A DNA stretch of 64,000 nt from Myrica gale (taxonomy: Eukaryota > Streptophyta > Magnoliopsida > Fagales > Myricaceae), in assembly GCA_963930655.1 (NCBI GenBank), contig OZ005609.1:18921001-18985000 (forward strand), read 5' to 3'. Positions 33,713-46,365 of the stretch are shown piece after piece. The notes below the pieces were generated by a model. It was not told the DNA's origin. It made no database searches and saw only the letters and a program-made list of their open reading frames with translations. A program made the position numbers and the translations under genes. How positions within the stretch are numbered: the stretch's first letter is position 1; each line of letters starts with the position of its first letter.

Positions 33713-34960
33713 GATCAATTGTAATTTATTTGTGATCGATCGTCTTAACAAAAGCCGATCAGTCGGTGATTAAAGTGATTGATCACTGACTACGTCACTG
33801 ATCGATCGGTATAATTGTGACGATCGATCGATGACTTTACTAATCGATCAGCATTACGTATTTTTAATATTGACGATCTATTAATAACTGGGCGTTTAAC
33901 TACGGATCGATTGGTGGAAACATAATTTGGATTTTTGAAAAATAATAATAATAAAAAAATTATATAACAGATAGTATTATAATAAAAATATAATACTCAT
34001 ATTAATGCACATTAATGGTAACAAATAGTAATCCGCAATTAAATCGAAAATAACATCGTAATAATACATAATCACATGCGCTCTTCGTGCTCCACTCGCA
34101 TGCGCTCCTCTTGCTCCCTTTTCATGCTAGTGGACCCAATAGCTAATTCCAAGCTTCTTCCCTGATGGAAAAAAGCACAAGACAATAGTAGGAAAACAAA
34201 ATTAGTTGTCCTTATGCATTGATAAAAGAGTTGAGGTGCTGGACAAATTTGTTTACCATGCCAGCGAACATGACGCCCAGGCTGTAGGAACTGCATTGAA
34301 AACTCCAAATTGTTAGAAAAATTAAAATTAATAATTAAATGCATTAGATCTAGTTCTACTGCTTCACTGATCCGACAATATATGAAAATATTCGCTTCAG
34401 TCCGTTGGAAGGAGATGTTGCCATTTGATTCTCTTCTTGTTTGAGAATCTGAAGAAATCGTCATTCTCTTCCGGTTAGTTTATGCAATCATGTTGTGATG
34501 TCTTCTATCAAAATTGTAGCAAAGATTGTAGAAAAAATTTTAGGCTAATAAATAGAAAGAAAAAATAAAAAAATGGAGCGAGAATAGAAAATTTGACAAA
34601 TTGGTGTTCCAAAAGCTGGTGAGCCAAACTGTTATACCCTTGCATGTGCGTAAGCTATTAATTGTATATATTTACCTGCAGGGTTAGATGCACAGTCATA
34701 TTTGCATGTGATTTCCAACTGCAAAATTCAGGGGGCATAGGACATTCCCTTCTTGGTATTTCCACTGAGTACAAAAAAAATACAATTTACATCAGACAAA
34801 CAAACCTCTACTCATCCACATTATCAGGGCAATATATGAGAAACATTATGAACAACATAAGGAGAGATCTTACGTCATTCTTATTTTCTGAACTCAAGTA
34901 CTTCAATAATCAAATATTTAAATAAATATAAATGTCACACATCATCAATAATTTGCAACA
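33713..34960. other. CACTA interior, right of the hAT
   Basis: GATCGATC motifs continue to about 33910, then there is AT-rich DNA. A minus-strand ORF at 34072-34464 ends in a charged Glu/Arg/Met-rich tail (KREQEERMRVEHEERM) like the C-terminus of plant CACTA-encoded proteins, but no catalytic domain is visible. Confidence 0.45.
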
Positions 34961-34969
34961 AAACTTGCG

Positions 34970-36330
34970 TGAAACATCGATCGATCGGTAAAAATATGAC
35001 GATCGATCGTGAGACAACCATCTAGAAGACGATCGATCGTTTAAAATACAACGATCGATTGGTTGTATATCATCTAACAGATGATCGATCGTCACTTATT
35101 GACGATCTATCTTCAATTACCCAGATCGATAAAACCATGCAAACCTTCCCCACACACTCAAATCCACGCCCAAATCACTCTCAAATCATCCACATTCAAT
35201 ACCCATTGCAATGTACATATTAAGAACATCCTAATAAGCTCTAATCATCACAAATTATATCCACAATACCCACAAATATCCAAATAAAAAAATCATCAAA
35301 TAACCAACCAAATCGTTCATAAATCGTAATGTATGTAGAGTATATTACCTCTTGCACAATATAAACACCAAAACGAACAAAATCTCTACCAAAATCTCAC
35401 AAATTTCGCCAAATATTTTCAATATTCACTCGGTTAAAAAATCAATGAATATGAGCTCGGCTTCTTCTTAATCTATACTAAACACTCTCTCAACCAAAAG
35501 AACGGTATTTGGACTAAATTTGAGAGGAAAAGAGCTCATTGCCGCAAGTCTTCGTTCTCCTCCTTTCCGTGTGTGTGTTTTTCACTTCACCCACGGCCTT
35601 AGAGCATTTGGAAATTTCAAGTACGATAAACACCGATCGATCGATCATCATACATATCGATCGCCTTGTTAGCTTTAAAATTCCCGCTATGTTTTCAAAC
35701 GATCGATCGCTATTTCCACGATCGATCGGGAAATGAATTTAGAACGACGATAGGCGTGAGCGATCGATCGGTATTAATATATGATCGATCGGTCTCAAAC
35801 CATTAAACGACACCGTCCTTTACCAATCGATCGGTAATGGTTAAACGTAATTATTGAAAAAGCGATTTTTAACCTAACAACTGAAATAATTATTAAAATT
35901 ATTTTACTTAAAATGTTATTTTATTACATATATCATACTAATAACTTATAATCATGTGTTAAATAAGATTTATATTACTAGTTTATGACATCTTAGTACA
36001 TTGCTCATACTAACTCTTACAAAAGTTTATTTGATGTAACATGTACAACTTGTACATGCTTTCCTAAATATTAATGAAGTATATTTTATTTATTATGTAA
36101 TCTAAACACATCCTAACGTACTTTGTTAATATATATTTTGTATTTCTAATTATTTAAGCTCATATTATTCAATCACAAATGCTTAATCATGAAATTTTAG
36201 TACCGATCGATCGTCAATGTTAACCGATCGATCGCCTCTTGCATTTAAAACGACACCGTGTGAACCGATTGATCGCTTCGTCTAACGAAAACGACAACGC
36301 ATCCTAACGATCGATCAGTGTGCCTTATAC
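34970..36330. repeat. CACTA subterminal GATCGATC array, proximal
   Basis: Scattered copies of CGATCGATCG and near matches in both orientations at intervals of about 20-60 bp, with a gap of AT-rich DNA at 35880-36190. Confidence 0.8.
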
Positions 36331-37010
36331 CGATCGATCGTTATGCATGAGACAAATCGACGACGGCCTTGATGATCGATCACTTCAATATAAACGATCG
36401 ATCGATAAATTAGAAATATCTAAACGACATCGTATTTAAACGATCGATCACCTAAAGCACCGATCGATCGGTTATCTTAAAATTTAGAAAAATCTTCAAT
36501 GACGCATGCCGATCAATCGTCATATCATAGCGATGGATCGATTATTGTGCCTTTACCGATCGATCGTTAGGCATAAGACAAAACGACGACGGCCTTAATG
36601 ATCGATCACTTCAATACAAACGATCGATCGATAGATTATAAATATCTAAATGACATCGTACTTAAACGATCGATCAGCTAAAGCACCGATCGATCGGTTA
36701 TCTTAAACTTTAGAAATATCTTCTATGACGCATGCCGATCAATCGTCATATCGTAGCGATGGATCGGTTATTGTGCCTTTACCGATCGATCGTTATGCAT
36801 AAGACAAAACGACGACGGCCTTGATGATCGATCACTTCAATACAAACGATCGATCGGTAGATTAGAAATATCTAAACGACATCGTACTTAAACGATCGAT
36901 CACCTAAAGCACCGAACGATCGGTTATCTTAAAATTTAGAAAGATCTTCTATGATGCATGTCGATCGATCGTCATATCGTAGCGATGGATCACTTATGAT
37001 TAACGATCGA
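36331..37010. repeat. 226-bp tandem repeat array, about 3 units
   Basis: The phrase cgatcgatcgttatgcat recurs at 36331, 36557 (one change) and 36783, giving a period of 226 bp. Each unit holds about six GATCGATC-type palindromes. It lies within the CACTA right subterminal region. Confidence 0.88.
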
Positions 37011-37327
37011 TCGTGTTTCAAGGCCACGTTTTTATTGATAACCGATCAATCGGTATATAAACAACGATCGATCGGGAGCAGTGACGACATAATTTCCTCA
37101 CCAAAACTCTTTGCATTTAGTGATGGAGCATTTCGTCACAAAAGTACCGATCGATCGGCGTGTGACGAAACTTTTCGTCACCAAAAAAGTAACTTTTTGT
37201 GACCACATTTTTATTTCGTCACAAATAAGACTTTTAGTGACGAAAATTATTTTCGTTTCGTCACGAAAAACCATTTTTAAGTAGCAAAAATAGCATTTCG
37301 TCACTAAAAGTCAATTTTCTAGTAGTG

Positions 37328-37330
37328 TCA
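37328..37330. repeat. CACTA target duplication, right
   Basis: TCA, as at 28197-28199. Confidence 0.85.
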
Positions 37331-37591
37331 ATTAGTCCATAGTCTATTACTCTATTATAAATATCCTATTATGTAGTACTAAAGAGATAATAAATTCTAT
37401 AAATGAAAATTAGTCACACAAAATCAAGGGTACTGGTGAGATTTCTGAAGAAATTTAAAGATTAAGACACATGAAAATCTAACGGCTGGCAGGAAGAAAA
37501 TAATAAACAAAGAAGCTGAAAGAAGACTAACATGTAACATTAGAAAAGAAAATTTAAGACCATGCTCGTTTTCATGACTTGGGACAACTTG
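37331..37591. other. DEFL upstream flank, copy B (right part)
   Basis: Continues the flank broken at 28196 and matches 17095-17351. No gene. Confidence 0.75.
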
Positions 37592-38067
37592 GGTGATGTT
37601 CGTTTTGCAAAAAAAATCAGGAATCGAATCCGCGAGTGGTTCATGTTCTGTAAAAGTTGTATTCAGCCTTGTGAATTTCGTCTGCAGCCTGTCAGTGAGC
37701 ATGCAGGCGCCTGCTCCTCGTTAGTCCAAATCCCCTGAGCGGAAAGGCTAAAGGCCAGCTTTTGCAGCATTTTTTTTTAAACGTCTCCGCCTAAAAAGGT
37801 GGGCGACAAACATGCTGTCATGCGTACTGTAGCATGGCAACAGTTTGTCGCCCAACGACTTTTTAGTTTTTTTTTTTTACCTTCAAAAAATCAAATTTTA
37901 ATAAAAATATAATAAATTCGAAATAAATAAAAATAATAATTTTAAACATCATCAATACTTTTTTACACCTCAACAACATTTACACAAACACCAATACAAC
38001 TTTATCATCACCTAAAAATTCACAAAATTCTCCAAATCCTAGAAAAACCGTCAAAACGAACATCACC
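37592..38067. mobile_element. Tourist-like element, 476 bp
   Basis: Perfect 16-bp TIRs GGTGATGTTCGTTTTG / CAAAACGAACATCACC and a 3-bp duplication TTG. Unit A has the empty site (acaacttggtttc). The right half resembles the 15310 MITE core. The left half carries unrelated sequence with an inner palindrome gggcgacaaac/gtttgtcgccc (37801-37855). Confidence 0.9.
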
Positions 38068-38308
38068 TTGGTTTCTCTTTTTCTAAGCATGACTTGAGAC
38101 CAAAACAAAAATACGTACTTAAGACATATCTATGTTTTATTAACTATAATATCTAATAGTAATATGTTTGAATTTAACAAAAAAAATTGAGATGGTGTCG
38201 GCCTCCACATATTTTGACTGCACACCCTTTTCGAAGTTAAATCAAGCCGAACAAGATTTACGGGTTGAACATTTTAGAGTAGAGAAACAGTAGGGGCTTA
38301 GTCCTTAT

Positions 38309-39065
38309 CACCACAACAAAATTAAGCTTTTGTGATGGATTTTTCCGTCTCAAAAAATCGAAATTCTGTCTCAAAAATTCTATTGGGACGAAATCTGTCC
38401 GTTGCCCCAACTGTCCCAACAAAGCTGTTACAAAATATTTTTTTGGACGAAAATGATGTTCTGTTCCAAAAAGTACCTATATGGGATAGAATCTTTTTCG
38501 TCCCAAAATAGAATTATCATTCGAACACTTTAAAACGAACATTTGAGAATTATATTCGAACGTCTTTCCACGAAAAATATAAATTCGTTTGATAATGCAA
38601 ATAAACATTCGAACAACCCTAAAATTTGTTTACGTTCGATATTTAAGGTACCGTTCCAACACTTTGAAATGGAACGTCCGTAACCGTTCTTAATAAGTTA
38701 CATCGGTTGGCGTAAAAACCGTTCAGACTATTTCTCTCGGAAAGTGGAAACAAGTTCGAACTTTTTACGACATTCCATCGGATATCATTAAATCCGTTTG
38801 GTATACCGATCGAAGAATAAAAAAGTTGTTCGAACATGTTATAAATGGAAACGCAACAGTTTGAATACTGTTCGAACGTAGGGGAGACAAGTTGTATTTC
38901 GAATGTTCAAGTTTTAAATGTAATTCCGTCACTTGTTATAAATCAATTTATTTATAAAATTTTACGGAGCAAAACATCATTTTCGTCCAAAAAAATCTTT
39001 TGTCACGGCTTTGTTGTGGCAGTTGGGGCGACGGACTGATTCCGTCCCAAAATAATTTTTGAGAC
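38309..39065. mobile_element. CACTA-like element, copy B
   Basis: Begins CACCACAACAAAATTAAGCTTTTG. Same structure as 17636-18395, with left and right inverted arms and TTCGAAC motifs. It occupies the same position in the unit. Confidence 0.62.
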
Positions 39066-39434
39066 ACATTCCTATGCACTCTAATAGTTAGAGGGTTACA
39101 TTTCGTGCTATTGTGTTACCGGTTTTCTTAAATTTATTTTATTTTTTTACCCAATTTATGAAATATCATAAATGACCTTTGAACTTTCATCGTTTTTTAG
39201 GCAAATTCTTGTTTGTCAATTTCATTTGCATTTATGTTAATTTATTTTAATGTCAATTACGTATTCATTTGTCATCTGTCAGTCTTAGCAAATAGCACAA
39301 TACTTATAATTTAATATTTTTATTTCTTAATTTTCGATATTTTAATTCTAAAACACTTTTTCCATCACGTATGATTTTTTTATTTCACCTTATGAATTCG
39401 TCCCCCTTCAAAATGGATTCTGGCTCCGCCATTG
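39066..39434. repeat. hAT-like 3' end fragment, copy B
   Basis: Partner of 18396-18772; ends tctggctccgccattg. Confidence 0.5.
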
Positions 39435-39435
39435 C

Positions 39436-39545
39436 TGCATGACCTACCTCCTAGGTAGCTCCCTGGTGGTGTAGGCAATAACAAAGGGAGACTATATTGC
39501 GGGGCCTACATCCTAGACCAACATGATAGCTTCCTGATAGTTGCA
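39436..39545 (+). repeat. SINE 3' fragment, copy B
   Basis: Matches 18774-18890 and the 3' half of the intronic SINE. Confidence 0.6.
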
Positions 39546-39685
39546 AATGAAATAGATATTAAATTTTCAATAGTGCATAAAAATTCTCAATTCTTCTTCC
39601 AGAGAAAAAAAATGTTTTCATTAGTCTCCAATTTTTCTCATTAATCTAATTGCTAACTCAAATTTTTTTCGTAACAAAGGTTTCT

Positions 39686-39733
39686 GATCAGTAGGACGAC
39701 AAGAACGAAGAACAAGGTAAAGGTTTCTCCCAT
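39686..39733 (-). pseudogene. DEFL exon-1 relic, unit B
   Basis: The minus strand reads ATG then GETFTLFFVLVVLLI, an intact signal peptide, but the last codons and the GT donor are gone and the sequence passes into intron text at 39686. No exon 2 is present. Confidence 0.75.
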
Positions 39734-39788
39734 CCTTGCTTCGGTACTGTTGATGCATTTTAGTCGGTGTAATACTTAATGCCGTGTC

Positions 39789-40735
39789 CAGTGGCGGATG
39801 CAGGGGTATCAAACCCGTGCGTCCGCTACCCATGGATTGTACAAAAAAAACTTTTACACTTATTTTTTTTCTTTTTTTTATAAGTTGGTTATGTCTGATA
39901 CTCATTAAGTTCAGGTCCGATACCCATGAAGTTCAGGCCAACTAGACTTAATGGGTATCAGATCTAAAACAAATTTTTTTTCTACACATTGATTTTGCTC
40001 CTAGTGCTACATAATAATTGAGGCAAATATACGGTTACAAGTTCTTCAACTGATTGGTAACTTCCTGCCATCTTGCAAAATTTATGTCAGTAAAAAATTA
40101 TTTACTCTTTGCTCCTAATTTGTCACAATCAAGATCACTTCATTTCTTTCTCACTATGTTGATATGTTTCTTCATTTTTATTAGAGACCTCGAAAAATGT
40201 TGAGTTTGTTTAGGATCCTTGTATAGGTCAAACCAAAGTTTAGACCAATTTAGGATATGTTTATCTAGGGAACTCTTTAACTAAATCTTGTTTTATCCTG
40301 AAAATTTAATTTTTATTATTCAGAGCATTGTTTGTCATCAATTGTAACTTTGTGTGTGTAAATTGCTTTGGAGAATGTGAATATCTTTCAATTTCAAATC
40401 CATAGAACCTAGAGAAAAGTAAATTACAAATGCATCCCGGTAACCTTTTGTCAAAAGAAAAAAAAGGAAAAAAAAGAAGAGAGATTCCAGCTGTGGTATT
40501 AACCAAAAAATGTAAGAAAGACAACTCCTAGTGACATCAAGAACTCAACCATCAGAATCATCTGTAATTTGTTCTAAAGTTTTAAATTAGTAGGAAATTA
40601 ACTTGGATTAAATCAACAAAAGTGATTTGCGTAATAGGATGAGAGATAAATGGATGAATGTTCGCATGTTAGTGTACATCGAGCAATTAGATTTTAAAAC
40701 TATTGAGAACGAAGTCATTTTGCAACATTTGTTGT
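39789..40735 (+). mobile_element. hAT relic, internally deleted and 3'-truncated
   Basis: The 5' end CAGTGGCGGATGCAGGGG matches the hAT TIR. 40615-40735 encodes SDLRNRMRDKWMN and IENEVILQHL, the C-terminal dimerisation block of the transposase at 33390-33490. The 3' TIR is missing: the sequence passes directly into the dispersed block (ttgtagtctgttgtg). Confidence 0.8.
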
Positions 40736-41530
40736 AGTCTGTTGTGTGTGAACTGAGATTAAACCCAGTGAGATTGTTCAGTCCCTCATCTCAGATTCGA
40801 TTTTGATCACCAAGATAATAGCAAGATTGTTTGTTCCTAGTGTGAAAGAGCTTATTGCACGTGATTGTGTGGAAAAATCGGCTTGGATGTAGAGTTTAGC
40901 TTTTTGGAATCAAAATCTTCAAATGGAAGAGGAGTTTCTCATTCCTTGCATGGTGCAGAGCTGGATCTTGTATTCCACGTAAAGTACAAGTTGTGTTAGA
41001 CTAGCAACGGGGTGTTGGGTAGTTTATAGATCACTGTGTACTGAGTTTGAAGTTTCTAGTGGATTCGCTAAAACCGGCTTACAAGCCCGGAGAGTTTTTT
41101 CCTCTTGAAAGAATTCATTCAAGTGATTTTTCTCTTCGTCATCAATCTTGGTGTCAATATGTGTGATTATGATTGTTTAGAGAATTTAGTAAATATTGTG
41201 CTTGTTAGTAAATATGGTTTAGAAAGAAATTATTGTGTATAATGTAGAATTGATAATCTGCAATAACTTGACCATATTGAATTTTTATTCCTTATAATAT
41301 ATTGGTTGATTGACTATCCTTAAAATTTATTGATAAACTTGTGAGTTTGTGCAGCAGTAGAATTAAAAAGGGACCGAAAATTTTTAGAACCTATTCAACC
41401 CCTTCTAGATTCGTCTACTGTTTGTTGAATCTCTAGATTTTAGTTTAAGGGGCCAAATTGATAAATGTGGTTATAAATAGCAGCTTTAAAAGCATTTTCG
41501 TTGTTTATTGTTGCTGTAACGTTTGGCTAG
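40736..41530. repeat. Dispersed block, copy 2
   Basis: Matches 19747-20351 joined to 22431-22620, i.e. it is the copy without the 2.1-kb Pack-MULE. No gene. Confidence 0.75.
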
Positions 41531-42232
41531 TTCTATAAGAGCATTTTTAGCAGTTTATCTATTCTAACATTTTGTTTAGAACAAAGAACCAATTTAACCA
41601 AAATGCTTAAAAATACTCTTTACCAACTTCTCTATTTTAACAAATTTTAACAAAAAAATTGAAGAAGTGAACAGTAGTTCTCTATTTTTAGAGAACAACT
41701 ATTCACTTCATCATCTTAAAATATTAATATCTCTTTTTTTCTTCTTCTTCTAATTTTTTTTCTTTTTTTTCTTTTATTGTTCACTTCACGATCTTAAAAT
41801 TTTAAAAATTCCAATAGTTAGTAGAATTTAAAATTTTAAAATTGACATTTTTAGGATAAGATAAATATTTAAAAATATGACTGTTACTATAAAATGAATA
41901 TTCAAAAATATAAATGTTAGAGAAGAATAAAGAAATATTTGAAAAATAATATCTAAATGGAATAATAAAAATAGACGGTTAAATAAAGAAGCTGTTGGGA
42001 ATGTTTTTTTTAAAATTAATAATTAAAATGTTTTAATTAAAATAGAGAGCCAGATTTAAAGATATGGATAGTAATGCTATATAGAAATAGTAAACTATTT
42101 TAGCATCGGTGATCGACTTGTAAATGTTGGTTAATCGACGCAGTCAATTCCAATCAAAGCATTGGAACTAATGTCACACCTCGAAATTTCTCAAAAGTGA
42201 TTATAAAAAGGCTCTTCTTTTTGGGAAATGCT
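41531..42232. repeat. AT-rich MITE-like stretch and intergenic
   Basis: 41540-41990 pairs with 22870-23230. 42000-42232 shows nothing that I recognise. Confidence 0.5.
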
Positions 42233-43525
42233 AGGCATCCTGCCCGCGTCCCGCTGGCTGAAGTAGAGCGCGGCCCAGCACTTCCCTTTTCCTCCAAAGG
42301 GAAATAAAGCCCCCTTTTTTCTCCTGCGTGACCCGGCCGGTCCACTTCAGACCGGGTGAAGCTTTCCCATTTAACCCAAATCTCGCTCGCTCTCCCCTCC
42401 CATTTCTCCCGCTCCCTCTCCCCTCCGAGCCTGAATCTCGCGCCCTCTCCCATCCGATCCTGAGGAAGCTGTCTCCTCAGACTAGCTCTCAAGTTGAAAT
42501 CCCGCTCCCAACGATTCGGCTTGCTATTTTTCTAAAACGATGGCTCGCTGGTAGATTTAAAGGTAAATCCCCCATGAGCTATGAATGTATATATGATGTG
42601 GTGTCTAAAACAGGCAGCAAAGAAGGGACTCATGTGCTAAAATTGGCATCTTCCTAGTACAGCACCTTAGATTGCTGGTGATTATTTTTGGGGGTCACCC
42701 TCTTTTTATTTTCGGAAGTCAACTTATACTATGATGTGAAAAGAAACATCTGTTGCGAACCCATACCATCTAAGCTAAGGAAGGTGAATAAGATTTCCTG
42801 GGGGTTTAACACTTCGACACAGTAATCACGTAGATAGCACATTGTTTTAATTGATCCTTTTCTGATTGACTCTTGAACTTCCATGGAGTGGTTTCTTAGT
42901 TACAGTGATTAATATAGTTCTCTCAGCATTAAGTTCGGTGCATATTCTTATATTAGGTGTCGATGCCCTTCTAAAATTTTATAAAATTTGCTTGAGTGAA
43001 GTTGCTTCCTATAATTAGGATACTGGAGTGTAGTTTGAGATCATGAACAATATACTGAGCATCAAATGAAACACACCCACAACATTACTATAACATACGA
43101 GCATCAAATGAACTTAAAAGCTGTAGATATTTTTAACACCTAAAGTCTCATTTCTTTAGTCCAGACTACAAGATATAATAATTCCTATAGACTTTGGGGA
43201 TCCATGAAGTGTTTCTCTGCCAAACTCAATTTGCCTTTCGTTTATAATTTTATCTATAGATTGGGAGGGTCTTAGGTGATGTACATTGGATGCAATTATA
43301 CTTGATGCCCGAAAGTAGCTTGTACCAGTTTGATGTGCTTGTAGTTTCATATTAGAGAAAGTAAAATAACGTCGAAGAAAAGAGAGAATCATTTTGGGAC
43401 AATCAATTCAGTGGCCGAGTAAGCTATCTTAATAACTATGTAATGTGAATGCAGGACAATATTTGGTGGATAAGGTGTGACCGATACTCTTGTAAAGTTT
43501 AGACTGCTAGGCTGGTGTATTATAA

Positions 43526-45965
43526 ATGGACTGTTCTAGTTCACTCTTGGAGATTGACGGAGAAGTTGACAGGGAATATCACGACAATGATGTAACGGAC
43601 GAAAGTGACACTGAGATTGGTTAGGCTTCTTATTTTGATAGTATAGCGTCAAATTATTTTTCTGTAACTCATGTATGGAGTTGAAAGTCGCATTTCTTAT
43701 TTAATTTTTTGTATGTAATTTAGAGGTTGATGATAACGAAGATGGGGATTGTAAAGCACTAATGCTCGGGTATACGATGTGATAGATGGGGATGACAAAA
43801 TTGAAGAGCCGAAGACATCAATGATGTTTGATTCGGCTGATGAAGTTTTCAGGTACTATGTAAAGTATGCTAAGTAAGATGGTTTTGCTGTGGTAAAAAG
43901 ACGCAACAAAAGAAAGGAAGGAATTGTCACACATGTAACTTATAGTTGTGTTCGTGAAGGGAACCAAATAAAGACGAAAACCGATGTTGTGCCAACAACA
44001 ATTCAAACGAATTGTCCAGCCAAGATTTGTGCAATGGTCTGGGCCAATGGAAAGTGGATGTTAACTAGGGTTGTGCTTGAACATAACCATAGTCTAAGCC
44101 CAGGCAAAGCCAGGTTAATGAAATGTCATAGGCGAATTGAAGCTTCTGTAAAAAGAAGGCTAGATATAAATGACAGAGCTGGAATACGTGCAAGTAAGAA
44201 TTTCCACTCTCTTGTTGTTGAAATGGGGGGGTATGAAAATCTTTCCTTCGGAGAAAAATACTGTCGGAATTTTATTCACAAGGCAAGAGAGCTTCGGCTA
44301 GGTAAAGGAGGTGATCAAGCACTTAGTGAGTATTTTAGCAGAATACAAAAGAATAATCCTGGCTTTTACTATGCAATGGACATGGATGACAATTGTCGTT
44401 TGCGAAATGTCTTTTGGGCTGATGCACGAAGTAGAGCAACATAGGAATACTTTGGGGATGTCATTTCCTTTGACACAACGTACTTGACTAATAGATATGA
44501 CATGTCATTCGCTCCTTTCGTAGGTGTCAATCATCACGGTCAGTCAATGTTGTTTGGTGCAGCGCTTATATCCAATGAGGATACAAGCACCTTTGTCTGG
44601 TTGTTTGAAAATTGGTTGGGTTGCATGAACGGTAAATCTCCAAGTGCATTTTTAACAGATCAGGCTAGGGCTATGAAGAATGCAATTGAAATAGTTTTCG
44701 GCAGCACGACGCGTCATAGATATTGTTTGTGGCACATTATGAGAAAACTACCAGAGAAGTTTGCAGCAAATCCTGATTTCCATGGTATTAAGGTTGCCTT
44801 GAATAACTGTGTCTATGAATCTGAAAACTGTGACCAGTTCGAGGAAAATTGGAAGTTTCTCATTGAGACTTATCAGTTAGAAAATAATACATGGTTGACT
44901 GGGTTATATGGTGAGAAGAATTTCTGGGTGCCAGCATATGTGAAAAATACATTTTGGGCCGGAATGAATACTACGCAACGAAGTGAAAGTATGAATGCGT
45001 TTTTTGATGGTTATGTGCACTCACAGACAACACTAAAGGAATTTGTTGATCAGTTTGACAGTGCTTTAAGGAAGATGGTTGAGAAAGAGACAAATGCTGA
45101 TTTCGATTCCTTTAACCGCATAATTCCGTGTTCAAGTCCCTTTCCTTTAGAGGACAGCTTCCAAGATGTGTATACCAATGCAAAGTTCAAGGAAGTTCAA
45201 GGGGAGTTTTAGAAAGTTATGCAATGTAATCATTCTTGTCTTAAAGTTGAAGGTGCAATTTCTACTTACGAAGTGATTCAACTAGGGATTGTAAACAAAA
45301 ATATAAAGGAAACATCATATTGTCTTTACTACAATGATGAAGAAGGAGAGGTGAAGTGCACCTTTGCGTTATTTAAAATGAGAGGTATCTTGTGTTGTCA
45401 TGCCATTTCTGTGCTACTATCAAAGAAAATTGTAAAGTTGCCATGGAAATATTATCTTGCGAGATGGAGGAAGGACATGAGGCGACATTACACATTTATT
45501 AAGAGTAGTTACGATGTTTTTCACGGTGACCCTACTGATGAAAGATATGACCTCCTGTGCAAAAAGTTTAATGAATTAGCGTCGGTGGCATCAATGGACG
45601 TGGACAGATACGAAAAGGTGATGAGAAATGTTGAGCAGTTGATAGATGAATTTTGTGCATTTCGGCCCAGTAGTGGCTCCCACCAACCTGCTATCGCAAT
45701 TGCATCTTCTGGCTATCAGCAGGCAATTCAAAGTAATGATGTTTCGGCGACACAAAGTAATATCGTCCTTAGTCCTCTTAATGTTACAAGGAAAGGGAGA
45801 CCAAAGTCATCAAGAATGGTGTCTGCAATGGAAAATGCGGTGAAGAAGTCACAACGAAAAGGGCCAAATCCTGCGATTGAGACAGAAGCCGAACCAAGTA
45901 GCCTGGAAAAAAAGGTTGCAAGAATGCTGCTTTCTGTCCCTTACTGTCATCTTGCGTTTGCCTAG
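43526..45965 (+). pseudogene. FAR1/FRS-type MULE transposase, few lesions
   Basis: Exon 1 (43526-43619, starts MDCSSSLLEIDGE) splices at GATTG|gttag to exon 2 at about 43724. The FAR1 DNA-binding domain (C...CPAKIC...EHNHSL) is followed by the MULE catalytic region with SFDTTYLTNRYDMSF and FLTDQARAMKNAI, and NTTQRSESMNAFF near the final Glu. A SWIM-like finger reads KCTFALFKMRGILCCHAI, where the second Cys is Phe. Lesions are a frameshift near 43760, TAA at 43876-43878, TAG at 44442-44444 and TAG at 45210-45212. All later segments share one frame. Plant FAR1/FHY3 regulators descend from such transposases, but the TIRs here argue for the transposon form. Confidence 0.9.
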
Positions 45966-46254
45966 ACACTCATTTACCTAACCATGGGTTTGGTTTTGTA
46001 GGGCTTAAAAGCAACGCAGGATCAATCAAACGATACTCAGAACCTGATGCCACAGTGTGTTCTTCAATCTCTATCAATGAAACTTTCGATCCCACTCACC
46101 TGAGGCAGTCACCATACATTGTCCACAATTACTACAGCTAAATAAGACATTGTCACTGATTTCATCCCCTACATACAACAAAATCTCTAAAGCAATCATA
46201 TAAGCTCCTACAAATATTTGTTTCCCGTTATTTTACAACTGCTGAAAAAAAAAC

Positions 46255-46365
46255 TCAGGACTCTCGAGGCTTTGAAGCACAAGCCACCACATGTGACTTG
46301 AACTTCTCAAGCTCTGCCAAAACCTCTTCTTCAGGCCTGTAGATCAAATCAGTCATGCGCCATAT
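46255..46365 (-). pseudogene. Unidentified host terminal exon, captured
   Basis: After a tgtctgcag acceptor the minus strand reads IWRMTDLIYRPEEEVLAELE and KFKSHVVACASKPRES, then stop. Acceptor, open frame and stop look like a real last exon, but I do not recognise the protein. It pairs with the 36-bp exon at 46870-46905. Confidence 0.55.

Larger units (their letters stand above)
28200..37327. mobile_element. CACTA (En/Spm) element, 9.1 kb with nested hAT
   Basis: The termini are CACTGCAAAAAAAATGACTT at the left and, inverted at the right, CACTACTAGAAAATTGACTT, each continuing TTTAGTGA. The 3-bp duplication is TCA. Unit A shows the empty site at about 17095. Subterminal regions (28200-28540, 33712-33900, 34970-37170) are packed with CGATCGATCG and TCGTCACTAAA motifs in both orientations, as expected for transposase binding arrays. 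Without the nested hAT the element is about 4.0 kb. I see no full TNPD/TNPA gene, so it is probably non-autonomous. Confidence 0.93.

Noticed and set aside
36331-37010. CRISPR-like array from regular repeats
   Set aside because: The repeats are 226-bp plant CACTA subterminal units with palindromes, not short repeats with unique spacers, and the DNA is plant nuclear.
42154-42657. ORFs on both strands across the left MULE terminus
   Set aside because: They lie in the terminal inverted repeat and subterminal GC-rich DNA; the mirrored ORF occurs at the other end.
43526-45965. Domesticated FAR1/FHY3 host gene
   Set aside because: The gene sits between matched TIRs with a 9-bp duplication and has several nonsense codons and a lost SWIM cysteine, so a transposon copy fits better.
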